A DNA stretch of 64,000 nucleotides from Marinobacter litoralis. GTDB taxonomy: Bacteria; Pseudomonadota; Gammaproteobacteria; Pseudomonadales; Oleiphilaceae. The notes below the pieces were generated by a model. It was not told where the DNA came from and did not search any database. It was given only the letters and a program-made list of their open reading frames with translations. Each line of letters starts with the position of its first letter. Within the stretch, counting starts at the first letter, position 1. The position numbers were made by a program, and so were the translations under genes. Location of the stretch: assembly GCF_016427555.1 (NCBI RefSeq), contig NZ_JAELVS010000005.1:167902-231901 (forward strand), read 5' to 3'. Below, in pieces: positions 8,523-16,764 of the stretch.

Positions 8523-8582
8523 CCACAACGCTAGTGGCAAGGGCGCGACGTAAGGAGCGTCCCTTGGCCGCACTTGTTAAAT
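8523..8582 (-). repeat. attC site between the GHKL-nuclease and Septu-like cassettes
   Basis: On the minus strand the left core ATTTAAC (8576-8582) matches RYYYAAC exactly. The site ends with GTTGTGG (8523-8529). Between them GTGCGGCCAAGGG can pair with CCCTTGCCAC, leaving single unpaired bases, which is the bulged-hairpin form that integron integrase recognises. It begins 3 bp after the upstream stop codon. At 60 bp it is near the minimum length of known attC sites. Confidence 0.75.
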
Positions 8583-8585
8583 TTC

Positions 8586-10598
8586 TCAAGCCGGGCTCTT
8601 GAGATCATCAACAAGTTGGTCTGATGACTTTGTTTCCAAGGACTTTCTTTTGGTTTTGAGCTGTTCAAGCAAATAGTGATTCGACAAATCGAATTCAGCG
8701 AAAATCGTACCCCATGTCTTAACATAGCCCTTGATGCGATCATTTTTTGTACTGAAAACTAATCCAGGTTCATTCTTCGCTTCTGCGGTTTCTAGAGCTG
8801 AATTAATGTCAAAATCTCTCTCAGATATCTTTCTGCCAACCAAAATGATTTCAAAGCGCATCTTCTCCATAGAGAAGCCCACATGCTCAGATATAATCCT
8901 TGCGTAATCCTTTATTTGCTTGAGATGCTTTTCATTTAAGGCAATTGCAGGCTTCTTGATTTCGATGATAGTACATTGGTAATAGGACTCGCCTCTAGAG
9001 TTGAAACTCAATTTTTTTCTAGCTAAGAAGAGATCAACTTGTCGTCTTACACCTTCTATGCTTAGCCCCGCATCTAAGTCTTCAGGTTCAAAATCATTTT
9101 CATCTACTATTGTTATTCCCTTAACAGACTCTCTCAAATTCAATGCAACTCTTTGAAAATCATCTTCCTCAGCACCAAGAATTGCATATTGATTACCGAA
9201 CAGCCACGTATTGCTTTCAATAATTCCTTGGAGGTCAGGTGTTTCCAGCACCTGCTTGTAATGATTTACCATTATTTCGCGCAACTTATGAACCGCAAAC
9301 TCTCGTTTCTGCAATATTTCAATTGTGCTTATTATGTTCTCAAGCGAAGAATTATTAATTTGATCTGACAGCAATTCGATTTGGCTTTCGCTTAGGTCAA
9401 GGATTTCCCCAATAACATCAAAAATAGTATCGTTTTCGTTTGACACAAGAATTTTATCAATTAATGCGATAAGAATTTTTAACGGCTTCTCTTTAGTGTT
9501 ATTGAATATAGAAGGGTCTGCTATATACAATTTTTTTACAAAAGATTTAGTGTTACTCCTCCGCCACAAAGACTCTTCTTGGCTAATTAATTTATGGCTG
9601 GGGAAATACCCTTTGGCCTCATACTCTTCAATCTTTTCGTCCACAAACTCACGAAGAAACTCTTCATAGATCTCGCCGCTAAGTCTATTTATTCTCTTCT
9701 TAAGCTCTCTAAACTCAGGAGAGCTCTCATTTACTTGCATATTACCTGAAAAGTTTAACGATGTATTATGCTTGTCGAAATTATCAAACCAGTCGGATCG
9801 AGCGTAGGTGCTCAGATAAAAAAGAGGTTTATTATTAAAACTACTCAAAGCCCTATGAAGAATTCGCCCTTCATTACTCACTACATAGTTATACGATTTC
9901 TCATCTCCTGGCTTATTTATCCAGCGGATGAAATCGACCTTAAAAGTTACATTATCAATAGATACTTCTTTTTCTATAACCCTGCATTCGGGAATTTCAA
10001 CTTTCACTCCATTAACCGTTAGTTCTCGATCAGGATTTAGGGCTAATCGCCACCCAAAATAGGTCTCAAGACGTTTTCTTATTTCCTCAGCACCTGGAAG
10101 GTTCTCTTTGAAATGCTTAAGAACCACACATGTACCTGACCCCATAGAACTTAATAGTGCATGTTGATTACTACTGTCTATCTCTTCCGCAATGAAATTT
10201 CGAAGGCTTTGGCTTTCTATTTTTATTATCGCGTTCGCCTTTTTACACTTTGTGAACCATGAGGCGCTGGAGCATAGCAAATGAAAAGCAAGCCTTCCTT
10301 TACCATGTGCACCTTGTGCGTCATCATCTCCATGCTTGGATGACTCATTGAACTTAGAGAAATGCGAGTCACAATGATTAATATCAATCCCTGATCCATT
10401 ATCTAGAATAGTTACAGATTCAAGACCGTGTAATTCGTTGTGGTCAACAATAACATCAACACGTTTTGCTCCAGCATCAAAACCGTTGGCTATAAGTTCG
10501 TTAATCGCTTGAAATGAATATTTTTTCCACTTAGTGAAATGCTTTTTTATGCCTTCATGAGTAATATCTGCCGTACCGCTTATTTTCATGTTACCCAT
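8586..10598 (-). CDS. GHKL (MORC/Hsp90-like) ATPase fused to a PD-(D/E)xK nuclease of Shedu/DUF4263 type
   Basis: 670 residues. The N-terminal Bergerat-fold ATPase shows the N box INELIANGFDAGA (32-44), G1 box LDNGSGI (65-71) and G2 box AHGKGRLAFH (97-106). A long helical middle follows. The C-terminal 220 residues resemble the Shedu-like DUF4263 nuclease: NTWLFGNQYAILG (463-475), Asp522 in RRQVDLFLARK, and the E-x-K pair at Glu546/Lys548 in CTIIEIKKP. A GHKL ATPase linked to a restriction-type nuclease is a plausible anti-phage effector, but no reference system with this exact architecture is known to me. The start may be 10598 or the second ATG at 10589. The gene sits alone between two attC-like sites. 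Confidence 0.75.
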   Translation of the reverse strand: MGNMKISGTADITHEGIKKHFTKWKKYSFQAINELIANGFDAGAKRVDVIVDHNELHGLESVTILDNGSGIDINHCDSHFSKFNESSKHGDDDAQGAHGKGRLAFHLLCSSASWFTKCKKANAIIKIESQSLRNFIAEEIDSSNQHALLSSMGSGTCVVLKHFKENLPGAEEIRKRLETYFGWRLALNPDRELTVNGVKVEIPECRVIEKEVSIDNVTFKVDFIRWINKPGDEKSYNYVVSNEGRILHRALSSFNNKPLFYLSTYARSDWFDNFDKHNTSLNFSGNMQVNESSPEFRELKKRINRLSGEIYEEFLREFVDEKIEEYEAKGYFPSHKLISQEESLWRRSNTKSFVKKLYIADPSIFNNTKEKPLKILIALIDKILVSNENDTIFDVIGEILDLSESQIELLSDQINNSSLENIISTIEILQKREFAVHKLREIMVNHYKQVLETPDLQGIIESNTWLFGNQYAILGAEEDDFQRVALNLRESVKGITIVDENDFEPEDLDAGLSIEGVRRQVDLFLARKKLSFNSRGESYYQCTIIEIKKPAIALNEKHLKQIKDYARIISEHVGFSMEKMRFEIILVGRKISERDFDINSALETAEAKNEPGLVFSTKNDRIKGYVKTWGTIFAEFDLSNHYLLEQLKTKRKSLETKSSDQLVDDLKSPA

Positions 10599-10717
10599 AT
10601 TAGAACTCGCTTTTTATGCATTGCGTTTTTTGCTTAAGCAGATCAGTCAAATCATGATAGAAGCGGTCTGCAACTTCAAGGTATGTAGGACAAGTTGTCT
10701 GCACACCACTCCCGAAA

Positions 10718-10776
10718 ATTTAACACTTAAGCATTTAATGGTCGTGCACAGCATGACCTTTAAATGTGGGTTGGAC
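10718..10776 (-). repeat. Orphan attC site upstream of the GHKL-nuclease cassette
   Basis: Both cores match consensus: GTCCAAC (minus strand, 10770-10776) for RYYYAAC and GTTAAAT (10718-10724) for GTTRRRY. The internal CATTTAAAGGTC / GACCATTAAATG segments form a long imperfect hairpin around GCTGTGC. The gene that should precede it has been lost: only a few codons before a TAG are readable upstream before the IS91-type remnant begins. Confidence 0.75.
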
Positions 10777-11028
10777 TAAGCCGCCAGCACCAAAGCCCGC
10801 TAGCTGTCTATAAGGGTAAAGTAATTTTTAGGCAGAGGCCGGAACAACAAACTGAGCCCGTAAAAGTACTCGGTGGACGTGAATATTCTTCCAGTGGTTC
10901 CCATAAACGATCCCATCCTTGTGTATTCTGGCCAGACTAACCCGCTCTTTGTTCCATTTCCAGTCAGAACGCGAGTCAACGCCCAGCTCCTCTGGAACTG
11001 TATGCATGCTGCCAGCCGCCAGATGCGG
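10777..11028. other. Non-coding stretch between orphan attC and IS91-type remnant
   Basis: No reading frame, repeat or promoter that I can support. It probably holds the 3' end of the IS91-type element and leftovers of a destroyed cassette. Confidence 0.4.
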
Positions 11029-12156
11029 CTAGGCCGTCACTAGTCTCCCCAGTGTTCTGCACCCAGGAATCTGTAGAACCCGATAAACCATGCCTTCGTC
11101 ACATCGAGTGCACGGCCAGGCGCATGACCTCCCTGAATGTCTTAACGTTTCAACGTCAGGCTCGATTGGCCTTCGGAGAGCCTGGTGAATGACGCGCAGT
11201 TTTTGGCGCCGCGTCCGGTTACTTAAATAGCCAAAATGTCAAATGCGCATAAAACCTTTTGGCAGGATATGCATCAGGAACCGCCGCACGAATTCCACCC
11301 CACCCAGTTGCTGTGTCTTCTGGCGGCCTCCCTCTCGGTAATCCTTGTACCGAAACAAGATCCGCTCACCCTTCTGTGCCAACAACCGGCCGTTGCTGAT
11401 GGCAATGCGATGGGAGTAGCGAGCGAGGTAGTCCACCACTGTTTCAGCCTGGTTCAGGCAATGACGGGCGTAAACCACCCAATCCTTCGCCATCAAGTCA
11501 TTGAGCACAGAGTTAATGGTCTCAGGCTCGGTAAGTCTGGACAGTTCGCCAGCTCTGGCTGAACTTCTGAGCGACGACGTCATCCGTCCGCGAAAGCGCC
11601 GTGACAACGCCCTGACCGGGAACAAATACTGATGTTTAGCCCGGTGCCATTCACCAGCTTCTGTGAGCACCCCACCCGGAATCAAGCAATGTACATGAAC
11701 ATGGCGACTCAGGTTCTGCCCCCAAGTATGGAGGACAGCGGTCATGCCCAACTCTCCCTGCAAGTGTTTGGTTCTGAGGCCAAATTGACGAAGCGTGTTC
11801 CAAACCGACTCGAAAAGGCGACGGTAGACCACCTCTGGATGCACCTGCACCCAGCCATTCAGGGTATGAGGTAAGGTAAACACCAGATGGAAGTACGGAA
11901 CCGGCAGCAGCGACCGGCGCTGGCGCTCACACCATTGCTGGCTTGCCCGCCCCTGGCATTGTGGGCAATGCCGGTCCCGGCAACCGTAGTAATGAACGGT
12001 GCGTACCTTGCATTGATCACACTGCATTTCCATGCCGCCCATCCGTGCCGTTCGGCAATCTATCAGGCGACGACAGACCTTCCGGCGATGGCTATCCAGC
12101 GATTCCGTGACCAAAAACTGACTCAGCACCGACTGAACCGTGATTGCCCCTGTCAT
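11029..12156 (-). pseudogene. IS91-family (HUH/Y2-type) transposase with in-frame stop
   Basis: The frame starts at 12156 (ATGA overlap with the recombinase gene) and shows the N-terminal zinc motif (CDQCKVRTVHYYGCRDRHCPQC), the HUH motif HVHVHCLIPGG and the Tyr segment YLARYSHRIAISNGRL. A TGA at 11239-11241 stops it after residue 305. The same frame then continues for about 69 codons with recognisable family sequence (HFGYLSNRTRRQKLR and a CTRC motif) to a TAG at 11029-11031. A single base change from TGG or CGA would explain it. The last part is needed in IS91 transposases, so the copy is probably inactive. Confidence 0.8.
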
Positions 12157-13007
12157 CGCCCACCTCCCAGATCCGCGATCAAATCCGCAGGCGAGCGATT
12201 TTGGGAGGAAAGCCCTGGCAACCAGTGCAAATATCGTTCGGTGGTGCGCAGATCACTGTGTCCCAAGATGTTCTGCAAATCATTGAGGGGCACGCCATGC
12301 TCCAACTGATGGGTAGCATAGGCGTGACGTAGCGCGTGTATCCCTCCACACTTCTGCACACCACTCGCGATCTTGGCGTTTCGGTACACCTTTTGGGCAG
12401 TGGTAGTTGTGAGATGCTGTCCCGCCAACACTTCGCTTGGGAACAACCAGGTCATGGGGCGCTGAAGACGCCAGTATTCCCGCAGCCGGTCTAGCAACAC
12501 GTCAGCCAACGGAATCATTCGGTCCTTGCTGCCTTTGCCCAGATGGACATGGAGCAAGTGACGCTCGCTATCAATGCTCTTTACCTGCAACGCCACAGCT
12601 TCACTCACGCGCAAGCCGCAACCATACGTGATCAACAGCAAGGCCCGATGCTTGGGGTTCCTGGTGGCTCCCACTATCCTTGCCACGTCCTGACGAGTCA
12701 GTAACTCAGGAATGCGCTGTGGTCGCTTGGGCAACACTAGGTTCACATCGAAGTCTACCCAATGCAGCACCTGCAGGTACAAAAACCGAATGCCATGCAG
12801 GTAAAGCCGGCAACTGGCCGGCGCCAGAGATCGCTCCTGGACGAGATAGTTAAAGTAGGTCTGCAGATCCCCAACCTCCAACTGGTCCGGGGATCGGCGG
12901 TAATACCTCGCTAAATCCGCGACTACGTAGAGATAACTTTTTTGTGTTTGTGGGGAAAAACCATGCTGACGCATGGCCTGGATCATAGCCTGACGTAAGG
13001 GGGTCAT
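12153..13007 (-). CDS. Tyrosine recombinase (XerC/D-like), IS91-associated
   Basis: 284 residues from the ATG at 13007, preceded by GAGGAGATG. It has an N-terminal SAM-like core-binding domain (QKSYLYVVADLARYYRRSPD) and a catalytic domain with Arg in YGCGLRVSEAVAL, Lys in LGKGSKDRMIPL, HALRHAYATH, the HxxR-class His in LGHSDLRTTERY, and the nucleophile Tyr in ERYLHW. It lacks the extra helix found in integron integrases, so it is not IntI. The 4-bp overlap with the IS91-type transposase shows they form a unit, as in a subgroup of IS91 relatives that carry a recombinase gene. Confidence 0.85.
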   Translation of the reverse strand: MTPLRQAMIQAMRQHGFSPQTQKSYLYVVADLARYYRRSPDQLEVGDLQTYFNYLVQERSLAPASCRLYLHGIRFLYLQVLHWVDFDVNLVLPKRPQRIPELLTRQDVARIVGATRNPKHRALLLITYGCGLRVSEAVALQVKSIDSERHLLHVHLGKGSKDRMIPLADVLLDRLREYWRLQRPMTWLFPSEVLAGQHLTTTTAQKVYRNAKIASGVQKCGGIHALRHAYATHQLEHGVPLNDLQNILGHSDLRTTERYLHWLPGLSSQNRSPADLIADLGGGR

Positions 13008-13128
13008 GGCGGCATCTCCTCTTTGAAAAGCCCACTTGGGCCATTCAAAAGTATCCGCCAATCCTCTCCATTCCGGGGAAATTCTCAGCCACACCGCTAC
13101 CGCGAAGCGGTTTAGTTCAACAGCTAAT

Positions 13129-13148
13129 TATACGAACGCGTTCGTATA
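13129..13148. repeat. 20-bp perfect palindrome TATACGAACGCGTTCGTATA
   Basis: It lies 121 bp upstream of the recombinase start. The 16 bases CGAACGCGTTCGTATA recur as a direct repeat at 13370-13385. It could be a recombinase or regulator binding site, or part of the element terminus. Confidence 0.7.
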
Positions 13149-13242
13149 TCACCCATTCGTAAAACTCCATTCACGCCGGCATTAGAAAAAGCAGATTTAT
13201 CTTAAAAATTATGATCTTAAAGAAACAGCCGAGGCAGCGATT

Positions 13243-13298
13243 GGAGTTATACGCCCCATTCAAGCCACAAACGCTCCAAAACCTGGGCGTATAACTCC
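13243..13298. repeat. 14-bp inverted repeat GGAGTTATACGCCC with 28-bp spacer
   Basis: The arms at 13243-13256 and 13285-13298 are perfect complements. It sits inside the non-coding stretch 13008-13489, between the two CGAACGCGTTCGTATA repeats. There is no T-tract, so it is not an intrinsic terminator. Confidence 0.7.
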
Positions 13299-13369
13299 CA
13301 TGGCCATCATTTCGTTTTCAAACTTATCAGAAGGTTAGCAATGTTTTCTGTGAGGTTCACGGGGTTTTG

Positions 13370-13385
13370 CGAACGCGTTCGTATA
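13370..13385. repeat. Second copy of CGAACGCGTTCGTATA
   Basis: Exact 16-bp direct repeat of 13133-13148; its first 12 bases are a perfect palindrome. The spacing of 237 bp and the inverted repeat in between make a structured block with no coding potential. Confidence 0.7.
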
Positions 13386-13440
13386 ATTCCGTGAATTGGG
13401 CAGGGTCGGTCTTTGCGCCAACGAGATGCGGAGTGGTGGT

Positions 13441-13476
13441 GCCCTCACCGGCACGTCATTGTGTGCCAGTGAGGGC
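13441..13476 (-). terminator. Stem-loop after livM
   Basis: GCCCTCAC-c-GGCAC pairs with GTGCC-a-GTGAGGGC around an 8-base loop, 14 bp past the livM stop. Stem is strong but a U-run is missing on the minus-strand transcript, so it may be a 3'-end stabiliser or a weak terminator. Confidence 0.5.
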
Positions 13477-13489
13477 GGGATAGTCCTTT

Positions 13490-14485
13490 TTAGCCGAGAT
13501 TTTTCTTCATGAATTTCTGAATCTCACCCACGATACCGCTGCGGAAAGCCAATACGGTGAGCACGAAGATGCCGCCAAGTATCGGGTCTACCCAATCCCG
13601 AAGCGGCCCTTGGGCCAACTGATATTCCACGTTGACGACGAAGGTGGCGCCAACAACGGGGCCAAGCAGTGTGCCCATGCCGCCTACAAGCGTCATCAGG
13701 ATAACTTCGCCCGACATGTGCCAATGGGCATCGTTGAGAGAGGCTAACTGGAATACTACGGACTTCATGGAACCGGCTAACCCGGCCAGTGCCGCTGAGA
13801 TCACGAAGGCGAGGATTTTATAGCGATCCACGTTATAGCCCAGTGATACCGCCCGTGGCTCGTTCTGCTTGATCGCTTTCAGCACCTGCCCGTAAGGGCT
13901 GCTGACAATCCGCTGTACCAGCAGATAACAACCGATGAATACCGCCAGCACGAAGTAATACATGTTCATGTTGTCTTCCAGATCCAGCACCCCAAGCAAC
14001 TTGCCTCTCGGGATACCGTGCATGCCGTCTTCACCGCCGGTGAAGTCAGACTGCACGTAGAAGAAGAACACCAACTGCGCCAGAGCCAGGGTGACCATCG
14101 CAAAGTAGATGCCCTGTCGGCGAATAGACAGCAACGCAAAGGCCGTCCCCATGACCGTTGCCGCAAGCGTACCAGCGATGATCCCCATCTCGGTGGTCAG
14201 GCCCGAGTAGTTGCTTAACAGATAGCCCGTGGTGTATCCGCCAGTGGCCAGGAATGCGGCATGGCCAAACGACAACAAGCCGGTGAAGCCGAACAACAAG
14301 TTGAAGGCCACCGCAAACAGTGCGAAGCACAAAATCTTCATCAAGAAGACCGGGTAAAACGCAAAGGGCGCAGCCAGCAACAGCAACAGCAAGACGCCGT
14401 TCACCATCATTTTTTTGCGGTCCTGGGCTTTTTGTTGCGCAACAATGACCTTGTGAATGTCGGTAGAATTAACAGAGTTATTCAT
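13490..14485 (-). CDS. livM: Branched-chain amino acid ABC transporter permease LivM
   Basis: 331 residues, about nine membrane segments. The LivM signature is clear: FNLLFGFTGLLSFGHAAF at about 60-77, then the cytoplasmic EAA-like loop region (LKAIKQNEPRAVSLGYNVDRYK) and ISAALAGLAGSM. It pairs with LivH to form the membrane channel for leucine, isoleucine or valine import. The start follows the LivH stop by 2 bp. It is the last gene of the minus-strand liv operon and is followed by a stem-loop. Confidence 0.92.
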   Translation of the reverse strand: MNNSVNSTDIHKVIVAQQKAQDRKKMMVNGVLLLLLLAAPFAFYPVFLMKILCFALFAVAFNLLFGFTGLLSFGHAAFLATGGYTTGYLLSNYSGLTTEMGIIAGTLAATVMGTAFALLSIRRQGIYFAMVTLALAQLVFFFYVQSDFTGGEDGMHGIPRGKLLGVLDLEDNMNMYYFVLAVFIGCYLLVQRIVSSPYGQVLKAIKQNEPRAVSLGYNVDRYKILAFVISAALAGLAGSMKSVVFQLASLNDAHWHMSGEVILMTLVGGMGTLLGPVVGATFVVNVEYQLAQGPLRDWVDPILGGIFVLTVLAFRSGIVGEIQKFMKKNLG

Positions 14486-14487
14486 GA

Positions 14488-15375
14488 CTACGCCTCCTTA
14501 CCGAACAGGCCGTTGGGTCGGAACATCAATACAACAACCATCACAAGGAAGATGACAGCCGAGGACGCTGGCGGGTAGAAGGTTTTTGTCAGGCCTTCAA
14601 TCACGCCCATCAGAATACCCGTTATAATGGCCCCGCCAATCGAGCCCATGCCACCGATCACCACCACCGCAAACACCACAATGAGCGTGTTGGACCCCAT
14701 CACCGGGGTTACGGAGTATATGGGCGCGGCCAGTACACCCGCGAAGGCCGCCAGCATCACGCCAAAGCCGTAGGTCAGGCTGACCAGCAGGGGTACGTTT
14801 ATGCCAAAGCCCTGCATAAGCTGAGAGTCTTCGGTACCGGCTCTCAGGTAGGCCCCCAGCTTGGTTTTTTCAATGACAAACCAGGTGCCAAAGCACACCA
14901 GTAAGGCCACCACGATCACCCATGCCCGGTAGTAGGGCAAAAACATGAATCCGAGATTGATACCTCCCTTGAACAAATCCGGCATGGTGTAGCGCAAGCC
15001 AGACACACCGTAGATGTTGGTTAGCACGCCTTGGATAATCAGCGCGACGCCGAAGGTCAGCAGCAAGCTGTAGATGTGATCCTGACCGGCAATACGCCGA
15101 AGCAGAAAATATTCAATGAGAATGCCGAATGCCCCTACCAATAGCGGGGCTAAAAACAGTGCTACCCAGTAATTGACACCCAGCATGTCAAACAGGACAA
15201 CCGTGACCAGAGCGCCAAGCATGTACATGGCACCGTGGGCAAAGTTAATAATCTTCAAAAGGCCGAAAATAACTGCGAGGCCAAGGCTCAACAGGGCGTA
15301 GAAAGCGCCGTTGATAACGCCGATCAGAAGCTGGCCGGAAAGCACAGCAAGGGGGACGCCGAAAATCATGGTCAT
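14488..15375 (-). CDS. livH: Branched-chain amino acid ABC transporter permease LivH
   Basis: 295 residues, polytopic. Diagnostic LivH motifs: LLIGVINGAFYALLSLGLAVIFGLLKIINFAHG near the N-terminus, then FLLRRIAGQDHIYSLLLTFGVALI, and the GGMGSIGGAIITG loop near the C-terminus. It forms the heterodimeric membrane domain with LivM. It lies 105 bp downstream of the binding-protein gene, a gap that could hold an mRNA processing site, as periplasmic components are needed in excess. Confidence 0.92.
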   Translation of the reverse strand: MTMIFGVPLAVLSGQLLIGVINGAFYALLSLGLAVIFGLLKIINFAHGAMYMLGALVTVVLFDMLGVNYWVALFLAPLLVGAFGILIEYFLLRRIAGQDHIYSLLLTFGVALIIQGVLTNIYGVSGLRYTMPDLFKGGINLGFMFLPYYRAWVIVVALLVCFGTWFVIEKTKLGAYLRAGTEDSQLMQGFGINVPLLVSLTYGFGVMLAAFAGVLAAPIYSVTPVMGSNTLIVVFAVVVIGGMGSIGGAIITGILMGVIEGLTKTFYPPASSAVIFLVMVVVLMFRPNGLFGKEA

Positions 15376-15480
15376 ATTGCTTACTCCACAAGCAGTGCAG
15401 GCGTTGTTGTTATTCTGTCAGTCAGCCGATTGCTGCCCGGCGAAGCCTGCGATGAGGCTGGCCGGACAGCGCTTGGCGAC

Positions 15481-16692
15481 TTACATCTTCACCAGTTTGC
15501 ACTTGCTCTCCGAGAGCGGGCGATAAGCTTCATCGGCCGGGATGGTCCGCAAAATTTTGTACAGATCCCATTCAGACTCGGACTCCGCCGGCGATTTCAC
15601 TTCCGCAAGATACATATCGTGCACCATGCGGCCATCAACACGAATCTTGCCGTTCTTGGCGAACATGTCGTTAATCGGCGTATCCATCATCTGCTTACGC
15701 ACGGTCTGCGCATCGTCAGAACCTGCTGCCGCCACAGAATTCAGGTAATGCAGGGTGCTGGAATAGATACCGGCGTGCACCATGGTCGGGCGAACACCGG
15801 TTTCTTCCATAAAGCGATCAGACCATTTACGGGTTTCATCGTTCATATCCCAGTACCAACCGGTCGTCAGCTGGATGCCTTGCGCCGTGTCCGCGCCCAG
15901 CGCGTGAACATCGGTGAGGAACAGAAGCAAAGCGGCCAGGGTCTGACCGGATTGGGTCAGGCCAAATTCACTGGCCGTGGTGATGGCATTGGTGGTGTCG
16001 GACCCGGCATTAGCCAGCCCCACCACATCGGCACCAGATGCCTGGGCCTGCAGGATGAAGGAGGAGAAGTCCTGGGTCGGGAACGGATGGCGCACCGCGC
16101 CGGTTACTTCACCGCCATTCGCCTCAACGACCTGCCGGACGTCACTTTCCAACGCATGCCCGAAGGCGTAATCCGCGGTCAACATGTACCAGGTCTTGCC
16201 GCCTTCCTTAACCACCGCACTGGCTGTACCGTTAGCCAGCGGATAGGTGTCGTAAACGTAATGTATGTGGTTGGGGGTGCAGTGCTCGTTTGTGATGCTC
16301 GACGCAGCCGAGCCGGAAATAATTCCCAAACGATCGTTTTCTTCCAGGATTTTACTGACAGCGATCGATACCGATGACGCGACCATGCCGGCAACCAGAT
16401 CGACGTCTTCATTTTCAACCCAACGCCTGACCGTGCTGGACGAAGTATCCGGGCTGTTACGGTCGTCGGCACTCACCACTTCAATCTTGGCGCCGTTCAC
16501 CTTACCGCCGAAATCTTGGATGGCCATTTCCAGTGCTTTCAGGCCATTCGGACCCGCCAGGTCTCGGTAGGTGCCAGACATGTCAGCCAGATAACCTATC
16601 TTCACCGTGTTGTTCGAGATCTCTGCCTGTGCGCTGCCCACCATCAAGGCGGATGCAACGGCTGAAGCAAGAAGTTTTTTCATCATTGTCAT
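15481..16692 (-). CDS. ABC transporter substrate-binding protein, Liv/HAAT type
   Basis: 403 residues with a Sec signal peptide (MKKLLASAVASALMVGSAQA). The mature protein starts like type I periplasmic binding proteins of the hydrophobic/branched amino acid class (VKIGYLADMSGTYRDLAGPNGLKALEMAIQDFGG), with the conserved VVSADDRNSPD region. The ATG at 16692 has GGAG about eight bases upstream. It lies between the ATPase genes and the permease genes, as in a self-contained liv operon. The subfamily also binds amides, urea or short acids, and the downstream catabolic genes argue for valine or isobutyrate-type ligands only indirectly. Confidence 0.88.
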   Translation of the reverse strand: MTMMKKLLASAVASALMVGSAQAEISNNTVKIGYLADMSGTYRDLAGPNGLKALEMAIQDFGGKVNGAKIEVVSADDRNSPDTSSSTVRRWVENEDVDLVAGMVASSVSIAVSKILEENDRLGIISGSAASSITNEHCTPNHIHYVYDTYPLANGTASAVVKEGGKTWYMLTADYAFGHALESDVRQVVEANGGEVTGAVRHPFPTQDFSSFILQAQASGADVVGLANAGSDTTNAITTASEFGLTQSGQTLAALLLFLTDVHALGADTAQGIQLTTGWYWDMNDETRKWSDRFMEETGVRPTMVHAGIYSSTLHYLNSVAAAGSDDAQTVRKQMMDTPINDMFAKNGKIRVDGRMVHDMYLAEVKSPAESESEWDLYKILRTIPADEAYRPLSESKCKLVKM

Positions 16693-16764
16693 TGTTATAT
16701 CTCCGATACTGTCTTGCGTTGGTTCGTTTTGTTGTTGCTTTTGTTGCTCTCGATCTTTTTGGGG

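Larger units (their letters stand above)
11029..13130 (-). mobile_element. IS91-type element with accessory tyrosine recombinase (ends not resolved)
   Basis: The two coupled genes define the element. IS91 elements have no long terminal inverted repeats and no target duplication, so the ends cannot be placed by eye. The right limit is put near the 20-bp palindrome at 13129; the left limit is the end of the readable transposase frame. Both limits are approximate. Confidence 0.55.

Noticed and set aside
11239..11241. TGA in the transposase read as selenocysteine
   Set aside because: No SECIS-like hairpin is evident and transposases of this family do not use it; a point mutation is simpler.
12153..13007. 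Tyrosine recombinase as the missing integron integrase
   Set aside because: It lacks the extra helix region of IntI, is coupled to an IS91-type transposase, and lies in the same direction as the cassettes rather than divergent from an attI.
13129..13385. CRISPR-like repeats
   Set aside because: Only two copies of the repeat, 237 bp apart, with no regular spacers and no cas genes.
15235..16377. 380-codon plus-strand frame over livH and the binding protein gene
   Set aside because: It crosses two well-supported minus-strand genes and their spacer, and its protein looks like a shadow.
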